This document shows positions 44,386 through 57,775 of a stretch of DNA of 64,000 nucleotides, piece after piece. Source of the DNA: Margaritifera margaritifera (Eukaryota; Mollusca; Bivalvia; Unionida; Margaritiferidae); assembly GCA_029931535.1 (NCBI GenBank), contig JAQPZY010001688.1:1146501-1210500 (forward strand), in the 5' to 3' direction. The translations under genes were made by a program, and so were the position numbers. Below the pieces are notes generated by a model that had not been told where the DNA came from, did not search any database, and worked only from the letters and a program-made list of their open reading frames with translations. The number at the start of each line of letters is the position of its first letter. Position 1 is the first letter of the stretch.

Positions 44386-45084
44386 AATAGATGACGTGAA
44401 GGTCAGTCAAATGGCGTATTGGTTAGCAAATGTAGGTACTGGTCAGTAGATGACTGGGTGCTGGTCTGTCAAAACGGCGTGTTGGTTAGTAAGTGAAGTT
44501 TAAACATCACACTTCCTCTCTTAAGGCCATAGGACTATTTTTAAGACCATACATTATAGCCCGTGTTAAATTACCCTTGACCTCAGAGTACCACATTAAC
44601 CACAAATCATAGCCTGTGTTAAATTACCCTTGATCTCAGAGTACCACATTAACCATACATTATAGCCTGTGTTAAATTACCCTTGATCTCAGAGTACCAC
44701 ATTAACGTTAAACCTATGGACATTTTAGCATTAACTTCCCCTTGACCCCAAAGAGCCATTTTTGTCCCCCCCCCCAAAAAAAAAGAAAATGGCGGCAACG
44801 GAAATGTCATGGTAATTTAATATTAATTTTCCCCTTGACCCCATAGTTCCATACTAAGGTTTATCCTTTGGACGTTTCTAACATTAAAACTCACATTGAC
44901 CCTGTAAAGCCACATTAATGTGAAACCTTTATAAACTTTTTAACATGGAATTCCCATAGACCCCATACAGTCACATTTTCACAATAGATGTCCTAGTGTT
45001 AATTCCCATAGAGCCATTTCTGACCCCATATCACACAATACTACTCACTTTTTAATGATGGGTTTATGTTACAAAGTATGTTTG

Positions 45085-45260
45085 TGGAGGTTTCATTGCA
45101 CATATTTTGCCAAGTGTATAGAACATTCTGAGCTATGCAATATTTGAAGTTAGTATATGGAATCCTCCATTCGGAAACTGGTAACTGCGTGGCTGCTTCA
45201 TCTGCCCTTTCATTCCTCTCATGCCAGTATCACCAGGCAGTCAGCAATACAGAACGTACT
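45085..45260 (-). mobile_element. jockey/I-like LINE ORF2 fragment
   Basis: On the plus strand CATATTTTGCCAAGTGTATA and TTTGAAGTTAGTATATGGAA match the same coding interval of the copy at 49839-49975 (RNase H C-terminal edge). It starts just outside the Polinton right end. Only about 170 bp remain. Confidence 0.75.
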
Positions 45261-46231
45261 TTTTTTTTAAAGATTGTATGAACAAATAATTTCATATGAA
45301 GCACAAGTTAAGTTTCATATAAACTTATAATGATATTATTTCTAGCCTTATTAATATAGCTTTTTTAAAAAATAATTTTATGGGAGGGCGATGTCTTAAT
45401 TAGATCGTAATAAAAGTAATTCTCTTCCATAATTTCTAGCGCTAGGCTACCCAGATGTAGTTAGTGACATTATAATTTAGAAGTAAAAAAGGGTCGAGTC
45501 AGCCTTTTTAAGGTAAGTAGGAAGCATTCATTTGTTACCAGCCAACATTCATAATCTGTATGTTGTAATTCAGTCTTAATACATAAACAATCTACTGCCA
45601 GCTTGAAGGCACGTCTAAAAGAGATACACTGAATACCACTTTGAAAGAGAAAATGAGGATGGACAAAAGATGTTCGAGACTTAACCGTAGAGTAGAGACT
45701 GGCTTTGACCTGGAAAGATTATAAATAAAAAAAAAAAAGAAAAAAAAAAAAAAAAAAGGATCAAACCGAAGACAGAGCAGAGTGCTGGCCCCTTGTCGAT
45801 TCATAAAATGCTGAATGCCACAAAGAGGATTGCGTAGTTAATATTCATTGTGATACAATCGGGCAGGGCGGGTCAAATTTGCAAAAGAACGAGGTTAATT
45901 CACTAAATTTTAAAATCACACACAACAGAGTGCTTTCTCAGTCTCCAAAGAGCTCAAGGAAATCCCACCCGAGGCACGTTTCTTTCAGGCAACAAACTGG
46001 AGCTTCACTCAGAGATATTTTAAATTATTTTATTGAAAAATGTAAAAATTGAGTGAAAAAGGTTCTTTGTGAATCCTGTAGTTATATAGTCATTTGCAAG
46101 GAATGTACCTTTAAATGTGTGGATCATAGATCTCTCTTCTTAGATACGAAATCGTATATTAGTAAGCAATATTTTCTAATTGTGACCTGCTATAGGTTTC
46201 ATGTAACTTTAAATGTAATTTAAACACTGAC
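45261..46231. other. unannotated AT-rich DNA
   Basis: An A-rich tract lies at 45727-45758. No gene or element recognised. Confidence 0.5.
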
Positions 46232-46240
46232 CTAGCAAGG

Positions 46241-46321
<81 letters not shown>
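46232..46321. repeat. (TA)n microsatellite
   Basis: About 45 TA units. Confidence 0.97.
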
Positions 46322-46328
<7 letters not shown>

Positions 46329-47105
46329 TGTGTCCTTAAAGTAATTTGTCACGGGTATATAGAAATCTGAGACATTTTCACCAACTGAAGATCAGAATTT
46401 TTTTTTTTCAATTTACGCATCCTGCTCATATTAATTGTAAAACATGTACGAAAATTCTTTGCAATACCAGTTCCACTAAAGTCAAATCTACGATAGCAGC
46501 CAACAGAAGCAGTAATATTGGTCATATTTACACGGATGCCACTTGATAAAATTCTCACTGATCCGCTTCACCGAACCCCAATTAATTCTAATTGTTTGCA
46601 GGAAGTTTTTATCATTCATCCATGAAATGTTATGACTAACAACAATAAGATACGTCCATCACCCTTAAATGTAGGTTCATTGGGTAACCAATCATAACAG
46701 AAACAAGCAAATGAGTAAAGCAAAGAAACATGTTTGCTCTGCCGGTGTATAAAGTCCGACGAAACACGTGTTATAATCGAACAAAACTTGATTTCATCCT
46801 TTTAATGTTTTGCTTCTTTTTTAGGAGTCTGTACATGAGGCGGAAGTTTTGTATTCCCCCGTATAATTTTATTAATGTTACGTAGTGAAATTGCTTGAAA
46901 TTTTGACCGACTAGGATGGAAAGCCATCTTGTTTCTGAAACTTATGATACATATGCCTACCATTTCGTTTGTTCATTCTTCTGAATCCTCGATGATTCTT
47001 AAACAGACGAATATAATATTTTGTACATGTATAATATATGTGTTTAAATTTTGTACAAAATTATCTTATCTTTACAATCCTGCTCCATTTTGTTAAATAC
47101 GTCCG

Positions 47106-47107
<2 letters not shown>
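46322..47107. other. unannotated DNA
   Basis: A 66-codon plus-strand frame (46346-46546) overlaps a minus-strand frame of the same size. Neither has recognisable motifs. Confidence 0.5.

Positions 47108-47199
<92 letters not shown>
47108..47199. repeat. (TA)n microsatellite
   Basis: About 46 TA units. Confidence 0.97.
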
Positions 47200-47201
<2 letters not shown>

Positions 47202-47328
47202 GGAAATTTGTTTCGGTTTATTGTGAACAAATGATGATATTAAAGAAGGAAAGATTCGGGACTCCAACAAAATTCGATCTTGAGGGGATTCCGGTATACT
47301 GAGATTTCGGTCTTGAGGAGTTTCATGG

Positions 47329-47333
<5 letters not shown>

Positions 47334-47369
<36 letters not shown>
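47334..47369. repeat. (CA)n microsatellite
   Basis: About 18 CA units, 130 bp beyond the TA run. Confidence 0.95.
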
Positions 47370-47373
<4 letters not shown>

Positions 47374-47584
47374 TGATTAGTTGTCTTCAGACCAAAGGTT
47401 TATGAAATAGGATAGAATATTAAATTCGATTGGATATGGTCAAACCTGCAGGTTGTTCTAACATCGCTTCAAAAAGTGGAAAGATCAAGTGGTTTTTGTT
47501 GTTGTTGAGGAACTACTTACAAAATGACACAATAAAAGATTCAAGACATAAAAGTATGTCATATGACCGACCTATAGTATTAGA

Positions 47585-49140
47585 TCAGTAGTAATACACG
47601 ATAGTTAATGTCAAGATCAGCGTGTTAGTTATCGGAGAAACTTCTTCTTAAATAGCAAATAAATGTGATTCTTTATGGTCTGTGTAACACTTAATAAATT
47701 GAATTCCAATCTTTTTTAAAAAAGATTTTAAAATGTTGGCGAGAAATCTCAATTTCGAAATTTTAAACGTGTTTAGTTTTGGTCAATATTCAAAATTTTC
47801 AACTTTCAGATTTGTAGATTGTTGTTCAAAAATCTAAATTGTACACTTTCAGCAGTTTAGATATTTGAACATGATTATAAAATTCTATATATTTTTGGAA
47901 GTTTGACTTTTTGTTTTTATAACTGTTTACACGGACTCTTTATGTCAATATAAAAGAAACACGTTAACTGTCGGGTGAAATCTATGACTAAAATCTTAAT
48001 TTGACAACGATGACGACAACGAGCAGTCTTCCAGCAAAAATGTTATGAAATGGATATATTTACATCTCCTTGACACCGCTTAAACGCTTAAATATCGTTG
48101 GCGACAATGGAAAGCAAACGAGCGGCCGATATACTTGGATTAGAAATACACGATAGTAAATATCAAGATTATCACGTTTGCTATGAAAGAGGTTATCTTC
48201 TTGCAAAGCAAATAAATGTAATCCTATATGCCGTGTGTAACACTTAATAATTCAAACTTCACTTTTTAAAAAATAGAATTTTTGAATTTTGGTGACAAAT
48301 CTACATTTCTAAAATTTAAACGTTTAGATTCTTGGTGGATATTCTAGTTTTTTTTGGATTGCTTGGTCTTGACCAGAATTCTGAAATCTAAAAATGTTTG
48401 AAATTTGAATTATTAAGGGTTTACACGTACCCTTTTACTCTATAGAAAAGAAGCAAATTAACTGCGGAATGAAATGTCAAAAAAGAAATCTTAATTTGAC
48501 GACGATGGCAACAACAAGCAGTCTTCCAGTAAACGTGTTATGAAATATGTATATTAACATCTGACTTGACACCATTGAACCTTGAAGATATTCTAAATAT
48601 CGTTGGCGACGTTGGAAAGCAAACGAATTTTTTTTGGTTGGAAAGACATTTAAATCATTATGTCAGTTATAAAGTTATAAAATACATGACCTTACAATTT
48701 ATAGAAATTCCATCCTGTATGTCTAGAATAGATGCACGTTTACAGGCGTGTGGAGTCAATAAATACAAAACAAATCTATATTGCTGACACTATGATAATA
48801 ATGACGAGTGGTCTTCGAGCAAAGATACTTTTACAAAATGGGTATACTTGCACTTGCAATAAAACGGCTGAACATTAAAGCACTTTTTTGTTTCTTTATT
48901 GCGATAACGGATATCTCATGTGTCATTTTGGTCACTAACTTATAAAACTAAAGATTGAAGACAAGTAATTGTATCAATTATTATGGAAGGAAGGGCAGTA
49001 TGTATCAATATTATCATGTTACGTATGAAAGTCATGATTTATTTCTGAATAAGATATTCGATCTGCTATATGAAGGAAAGATGCACTTTATTTGCCGTGT
49101 CAAATCTATAACAACAAGAAATCGATAACAATCTGATGAC
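47585..49140. repeat. diverged tandem repeat, unit about 500-550 bp, two to three copies
   Basis: Landmarks recur in order. AATACACGATAG occurs at about 47595 and 48146. GCAAATAAATGTRAT...GTGTAACACTTAATAA occurs at about 47655 and 48208. AATCTTAATTTGACRACGATG occurs at about 47992 and 48487. TAAATATCGTTGGCGAC...GGAAAGCAAACGA occurs at about 48090 and 48595. A third, more diverged copy follows to about 49140, and a related stretch (TTATGTCGGTTATAAAAGAC) lies near 51325. Nothing in the unit looks coding. Confidence 0.65.
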
Positions 49141-49307
49141 AATGAACACAAGGGCTGTATTGTTTAAATAATCCACGTTCTCTCTCTCAATTTTATTGCA
49201 CCATAATGGATTCTTATATAATAGAACGTTGATTGTACTCGACCTATATATGTATGGCCTTGAGTATGATTGATTTCAATAAAGTTTTGTTTTGTTCTGT
49301 TCGGTAG

Positions 49308-49975
49308 TGTTTTATGGCACCTCAGCACAAAAGTGGCTATCTGGTGCCAGCTAAAGATAAAGTTCAAAAAATGTAAAACTTAATTGCAAACAAATTTAGG
49401 AAGATAAATCATTCCAAATAAATGTAAAGATCAAGTACAACCCGATAAAATATACAACATATATATGTTAAAATTCTGTAAAATGTATATAAAATAAAAG
49501 ATTGTGGTAACACATGTAAAATCCTTTAAAGCTACGCTCAAAAGTTTTATATAAGCAGCATTTCCTCAAAAAGTTCCAAGATTTTCTCGGGTGGTTCAAC
49601 CTCATACAGTTTCTTCATGCAGTTTGCTTGTGTCACAAGGTTGAAATCGACACACTCGACAAGAATGTGTTCCACTGTCAGTGTGCATTCCTGTTGAGGT
49701 TCACCCTTGACGAGGTATGCGCGAGTCAGGTATGTGTGTCCGATACGCGATCGGTACAATACCACCTCATCTCTGCAATTTCTTCTATACGAGGGATGCC
49801 CCTCTCCAATAGCTGGTTTAATATTCTTAAGCTGTGGAGTGTTCATTCCAGCATATTTTGCCAAGTATGACGAACATGCTGATTTATACAATATTTGAAG
49901 TCGGTATATGGAACCTTCCATTTAGAAACGGGTGACTTGCAGGACAGCTTTCGCTGCTTGATCTGCCCTATCATT
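49308..49975 (-). mobile_element. jockey/I-like LINE, 3' end with ORF2 C-terminus
   Basis: The 3' motif TTATGGCACCTCAGCACAAA is at about 49313 and its CTGGTGCC partner at about 49342. A 200-bp 3' UTR is followed on the minus strand by the ORF2 C-terminal block. This is the best-preserved 3' end in the window and served as reference for the others. The 5' truncation is at about 49975. Confidence 0.9.
49547..49921 (-). pseudogene. jockey-like ORF2 C-terminal Cys/His block
   Basis: The 124-codon frame reads LKNIKPAIGEGHPSYRRNCR, DEVVLYRSRIGHTYLTRAYL, VKGEPQQECTLTVEHILVEC and EPPEKILELFEEMLLI. It is the region following RNase H in this family. The usual CIPCQCP segment is shortened here to CT by a small deletion, removing part of the putative metal-binding site. 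Confidence 0.85.
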
Positions 49976-53803
<3,828 letters not shown>

Positions 53804-54250
53804 CGCTTCGGCAAAAATGTTTTCTTGGACTTCCATTTTTGAATTCTACAAAGTGCTCAGCCTGAAAAAAAACAGGAATTTTTGGAGTGACATTTTCCAG
53901 GATTTTCTGGGACTGTGTGAAACCAAATGAACTTGGTCTTACTTTGTTTGTTTTGAGTATCATTCTAAAAGACTTGCTCAAACATTAGAATTGTTTTGTA
54001 AAGTAAAGAAAACAAAAAAATACATATCTCAGTGGACCAAGTGTTTTGTAACATTTTACAGCCATATGGCAAGATTCTTTAAAATTGTATTGGCCATTCC
54101 AAATAAATGACTGCCAAGCCACAGTCAATATCCATTGAGTCAAGTATTCATTCTAAATTTCCTCCTGTCAAACAGCCTAAGTCATTGAACAAGTTATCAT
54201 TTTATTTTTCCAGAGGTAGGTTGGAGAGGGGTAAAATTGTAAGATAAAAG

Positions 54251-54254
<4 letters not shown>
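53804..54254. other. unannotated DNA
   Basis: Nothing recognised. Confidence 0.5.

Positions 54255-54328
<74 letters not shown>
54255..54328. repeat. (AG)n microsatellite
   Basis: About 37 AG units, just beyond the presumed 3' side of the L1/Tx1-like LINE. Confidence 0.97.
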
Positions 54329-54331
<3 letters not shown>

Positions 54332-54499
54332 CAAATCATATCAGTTGATCAGGTATGAAGTGATATTATATATTACAAACACATTACACACTATAATGTA
54401 GACTATAATGTACATCATGCCATAAAATGTGCATTTGAATTATAACACGTTTCTTAGTTACTGGTGGAATAATGGCTCCCACTGTTCCCAAATGAACAT

Positions 54500-55356
54500 A
54501 AATGTTTCTTTCTTTTCAGATTTGATTGCAATATATTTTTTAAAAATTATAGTGGTCTGTAAGAAAAAATTTCAAACCATCTAATCTAGGCACATCCCTT
54601 TTCATTTTACATATATAGATGTAGTATTTGGCTAGAAGGAAACAAAAATACCAAGGTTATTCATATATTCCATCTATACTGGTATCTCCCAATATTACAG
54701 TCTTTGCACTTGAAACAATATCTATGTTCACTTTATTCTGAATCCAGATGGACAGATTATTCCACATCATGTTTATCACATTACATTCCCAAAACAAATG
54801 CAGTATTGTTTCCGGGAAATTTTCACAAAAAGTACATTTATAGTTATCAATTTTATTTTATACAAAAATGAATTCGTTGGTAAAATTCTGTGACTAACAC
54901 AAAATTGATACCATTGTAATTTTGAGTTTCTTGTTATTGTAAAAACTTTAGTCTTTTTTTTTCGGCCACACATTCATATTTAAATTGAAAGTTTCATTCC
55001 ATTTCTTTTCACAAGTTGGTTTAACATCGTTTTAAAAAGCGTTTTGTAAAGGTCTTTACATCCTTTATTGTTGTGAAATACAATTTCCAAATGGAAAGAG
55101 ATAAATGGTCTGACCAGTGTCATTATATCTAACTTTTTTGTATGGAAATTCGTGTTGAGACCTTATTTAGCTTTAAAAACGAGCAAAATCAATAATTGTT
55201 CCCTGATCTGTAAGCATATTACCAGTATAGATTACATAATGTTCAAACCATTTGTTATAGAAAATTGGTACCTTGTTCACCCTTATAAGTGAGTTCATCT
55301 TTAAATTTGTTTTCATAAGATCTTCTCCTGTCCGGGCTATATTTGTCTCTATTAAT
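54500..55356 (-). pseudogene. L1/Tx1-like LINE, 3' part (left of the LTR element)
   Basis: Minus-strand blocks are FYNKWFEHYVIYTGNMLTDQ (about 55270-55190), VSHRILPTNSFLYKIK (about 54910-54850) and YKCTFCENFPETILHLFWEC (about 54850-54790), the C-terminal C-x2-C...H...C domain of L1/Tx1-type ORF2. The reading continues on the far side of the LTR element at 61947, where FWRDVFLAWKLL ends exactly at the insertion point. The 3' terminus could not be fixed (between about 54330 and 54600). Frameshifts and stops are present. Confidence 0.8.
55353..55356. repeat. target-site duplication TAAT (left)
   Basis: TAAT immediately outside the left LTR is repeated at 61943-61946 immediately outside the right LTR. 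Four-base duplications are within the range of Gypsy-type integrases. Confidence 0.8.
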
Positions 55357-56107
55357 TGTTACGACTCTATGGTCTAAGAAAAATGTAACAGAAAGAAAGT
55401 GAAACCAACAAATCAAGTAAAAATCAACAAGCAATTTATTACTAGATAATTAAAATGAAAAATCAAAAAGTCACTTACAGTAACGTGTTTTGAAATCCTA
55501 ATAATCCAATAAGAATGATTGTTCTAATCACAAGTCCTAAATATAGAATGTTCCGAATTCACGGCTGTGTCCTTGAATGTTATGATGTACTAATGGTCTC
55601 CAAAGTCCTGATGTACTAGAAATCTTGATGTGCTGATGTCAAAATGAAGTATTCCAAAATCTCTGAATAAGTTCACTTAAATTCCAAAATCATTAATTAA
55701 AAATCCAAAATCCAAAAGTTTATGAGCACTGTTATAATCCAATGAATTTGTAAAATAATTCCTCTCTTAGAATTTGTAATGAATTTTCACAACTGTAATA
55801 GCTCTTTACAAGACTGATGGTAATGTCAAAACTGAATAAATGTCCACCAAACATGGCATATATAAAGATTGGTCACATGACAGAATGTTCTAGAATATGA
55901 GTCATCTTAATGGAATTTTACTTGTAAACAAAATTCAACCTTGACCTTCAAATTGAGAAAACATATTGATCAAAACAACCTAATTCAAGGACACTAGTTA
56001 AACATGTTTTTCCTGATAAACATAAAGATTTAAGCAAATATTAAAGTGAAGAAACATTTATAATTTCCTAAAATATTTATAATATTATATAAACATCATA
56101 CATAACA
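55357..56107 (-). repeat. 3' LTR (left in window), 751 bp
   Basis: On the plus strand it begins TGTTACGACTCTATGG and ends CATCATACATAACA, giving TG...CA ends on both strands. By hand comparison with 61192-61942 I count about seven substitutions and no length difference, i.e. about 1% divergence. Confidence 0.95.
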
Positions 56108-56245
56108 CCTAACCTCATAAAGAAAAAGAAAGATTTATGTAATAAAGCTTTCTTTTGAATATACATCTAATACTATAATAACCAAAATTACATAAGAACA
56201 TGTTTTATGATACTGGACTTAATTACATCAAGCAATATTACATTT

Positions 56246-57742
56246 CTAGGCACGTGAGAGTGCATCTGCAATCACATTGTCTTTTCCCCTAATGTGTTTG
56301 ATGTCAATGTTATATTCTTGCAATATCAAACTCCATCTCAACAATCTCCGATTTTTATCTTTCATTTTGTTGATGAAAGTAAGGGGATTGTGATCACTGT
56401 ACACAATAATTGGAGAAAGAGCTGAGGTAACATACACTTCAAAATGCTGTAAAGCCAATATCAAAGCCAAACATTCCTTCTCAATTGTGGAATAATTTTT
56501 CTGGTGCTTGTTTAGTTTTTTAGAAAAATAACATACAGGGTGATCCACACCACTTTTGTCTTCCTGAATCAATACTCCACCAACCCCTACATCACTTGCA
56601 TCAACAGATAATTTAAATGATTGGCTAAAATTTGGTGCAGAAAGAACTGGTGCATTCTTAAGCATGGCCTTTAACTTGTCAAAAGATTCCTGACACTTGT
56701 CAGACCAATGAAATTTGGTTTTCTTACTCAATAAACTTGTCAAAGGTTCAGCAATTTTGGAAAAATTGGAACAAAATTTCCGATAATATCCAGCCATACC
56801 TAGAAATCGCATCAGTTGCCTTTTACAAATTGGAACTTGAAATTCAGAGATAGCTGTGACCTTAGCTTCTATAGGTTTAACTTGACCTTGTCCCACAATA
56901 TGTCCTAAAAATGTGACACAAGCATGGCAAAACTCACTTTTGCTCAAATTAATTGTCAGACTCGCATCGCTGAGTCGATCGAAGAATTTTCGAATGGTTT
57001 CCAAATGATCTTCCCAGGTGTTGTTGTAGATAATGACGTCATCGATATAAGCGTCACAATTATCAAGACCAAATGTTATCATGTTCATCAGACGTTGAAA
57101 CGTTGCAGGCGAATTTTTCATTCCAAACGGCATGACTTTATATTGATAAAGTCCATCTGGAGTTGCAAATGTTGAAATTTCTTTTGCCCTTTCCGTCAGT
57201 GGAATTTGCCAGAATCCTTTTAAAAGGTCAAACTTGGTGACATATTCCGCATTTCCAATTTTATCAATGCAATCGTCCATTCTTGGGATTGGAAATGAAT
57301 CCGTTTTGGTGACACTGTTGACTTTTCTATAGTCAGTACACATACGGAATGTATTATCTGGCTTGGGAACAAGAATACATGGTGAACTCCAGTTACTTTT
57401 ACTTGGTTCTATGAAATCATTCTCCAGTAGATACTGAATTTCTTTCTTCAGATAGTTCTGTTTGAGAGGATTCATCCTATAAGGATGCTGTTTCACAGGC
57501 GCAGAATCTACAATGTCAACGTCATGATAAATTTTACTTGTTCGTGTTGGAACATCAGGAAACAAGTGTTCATAGTCATGTAATAGCTGTTTTAGTTCAT
57601 TTCTTTCCTGTTGTTGTAGATGTGAAAGTTTCTGGTCTAGGTTGTTCAATATTTCTGAATTCCGAAGATTGGTTATACCAGAGTCACTATAGTCTGATTG
57701 TACTCCATCGTTGATATCTTCACTAAGGGGACAGGTACAACT
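56246..57742 (-). CDS. pol: Gypsy-type reverse transcriptase and RNase H
   Basis: The longest uninterrupted frame is 467 codons (57649-56246). It is open upstream to about 57742 but has no ATG there, so it was probably translated as part of a polyprotein. Residues count from 57649. RT blocks: PYRMNPLKQNYLKKEIQYLL (~57), CILVPKPDNTFRMCTDYRKV (~91), KFDLLKGFWQIP (motif A Asp, ~140), MPFGMKNSPATFQRLMN (~173) and YIDDVIIY (catalytic pair, 203-204). The connection and RNase H follow: LSVDASDVGVGGVLIQ, YSTIEKECLALILALQHFEV and VYSDHNPLTFI, ending RGKDNVIADALSRA. All catalytic residues appear intact. This frame lies downstream of integrase, the unusual order. A break separates it from the integrase frame. 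Confidence 0.93.
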   Translation of the reverse strand, partial: SCTCPLSEDINDGVQSDYSDSGITNLRNSEILNNLDQKLSHLQQQERNELKQLLHDYEHLFPDVPTRTSKIYHDVDIVDSAPVKQHPYRMNPLKQNYLKKEIQYLLENDFIEPSKSNWSSPCILVPKPDNTFRMCTDYRKVNSVTKTDSFPIPRMDDCIDKIGNAEYVTKFDLLKGFWQIPLTERAKEISTFATPDGLYQYKVMPFGMKNSPATFQRLMNMITFGLDNCDAYIDDVIIYNNTWEDHLETIRKFFDRLSDASLTINLSKSEFCHACVTFLGHIVGQGQVKPIEAKVTAISEFQVPICKRQLMRFLGMAGYYRKFCSNFSKIAEPLTSLLSKKTKFHWSDKCQESFDKLKAMLKNAPVLSAPNFSQSFKLSVDASDVGVGGVLIQEDKSGVDHPVCYFSKKLNKHQKNYSTIEKECLALILALQHFEVYVTSALSPIIVYSDHNPLTFINKMKDKNRRLLRWSLILQEYNIDIKHIRGKDNVIADALSRA

Positions 57743-57775
57743 AAATTAACAGAATAATTAGCTGGGCTATCTCTG

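Larger units (their letters stand above)
26483..45045. mobile_element. decayed Polinton (Maverick) with terminal inverted repeats
   Basis: A self-synthesising DNA transposon of the Polinton/Maverick class. Hallmarks read directly are terminal inverted repeats (26483-27150 and 43630-45045), a protein-primed-type DNA polymerase B, a packaging ATPase, a retroviral-type integrase, penton-like and major capsid proteins, and an adenain-type cysteine protease. Left to right: polB (+), ATPase (-), unidentified region, integrase (+), penton-like (+), basic minor protein (+), capsid (+), Cys/His small protein (+), protease (+), coiled-coil ORF (+). A jockey-like LINE splits polB, and another LINE 3' end sits at 36983. 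The right end may lie at 45045 (ATACTACT); the matching outermost part of the left end is missing. Every gene carries stops or frameshifts, so the copy is dead. Confidence 0.9.
43630..45045. repeat. Polinton right terminal inverted repeat
   Basis: Reverse-complement partner of 26483-27150, but longer because it has more tandem subunits and two later intrusions: the CT/TA microsatellite (44196-44280) and a LINE 3' end (44282-44385). The subunits are visible as CAGTCAAAACGGCGTGCTGG-type units at about 60-bp spacing and as TTAAATTACCCTTGATCTCA units, three in a row from about 44560 to 44705. The outermost sequence ...ATACTACT at 45045 would give the AGTAGTAT start expected for a Polinton terminus. 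Confidence 0.88.

Noticed and set aside
48566..48787. 73-codon ORF with plausible amino-acid composition
   Set aside because: It lies across copies of the ~500-bp non-coding repeat and is not conserved between them.
56924..57175. 83-codon plus-strand ORF within the LTR element
   Set aside because: Shadow of the RT frame on the opposite strand; same for the plus-strand frames at 58428, 59864 and 60493.
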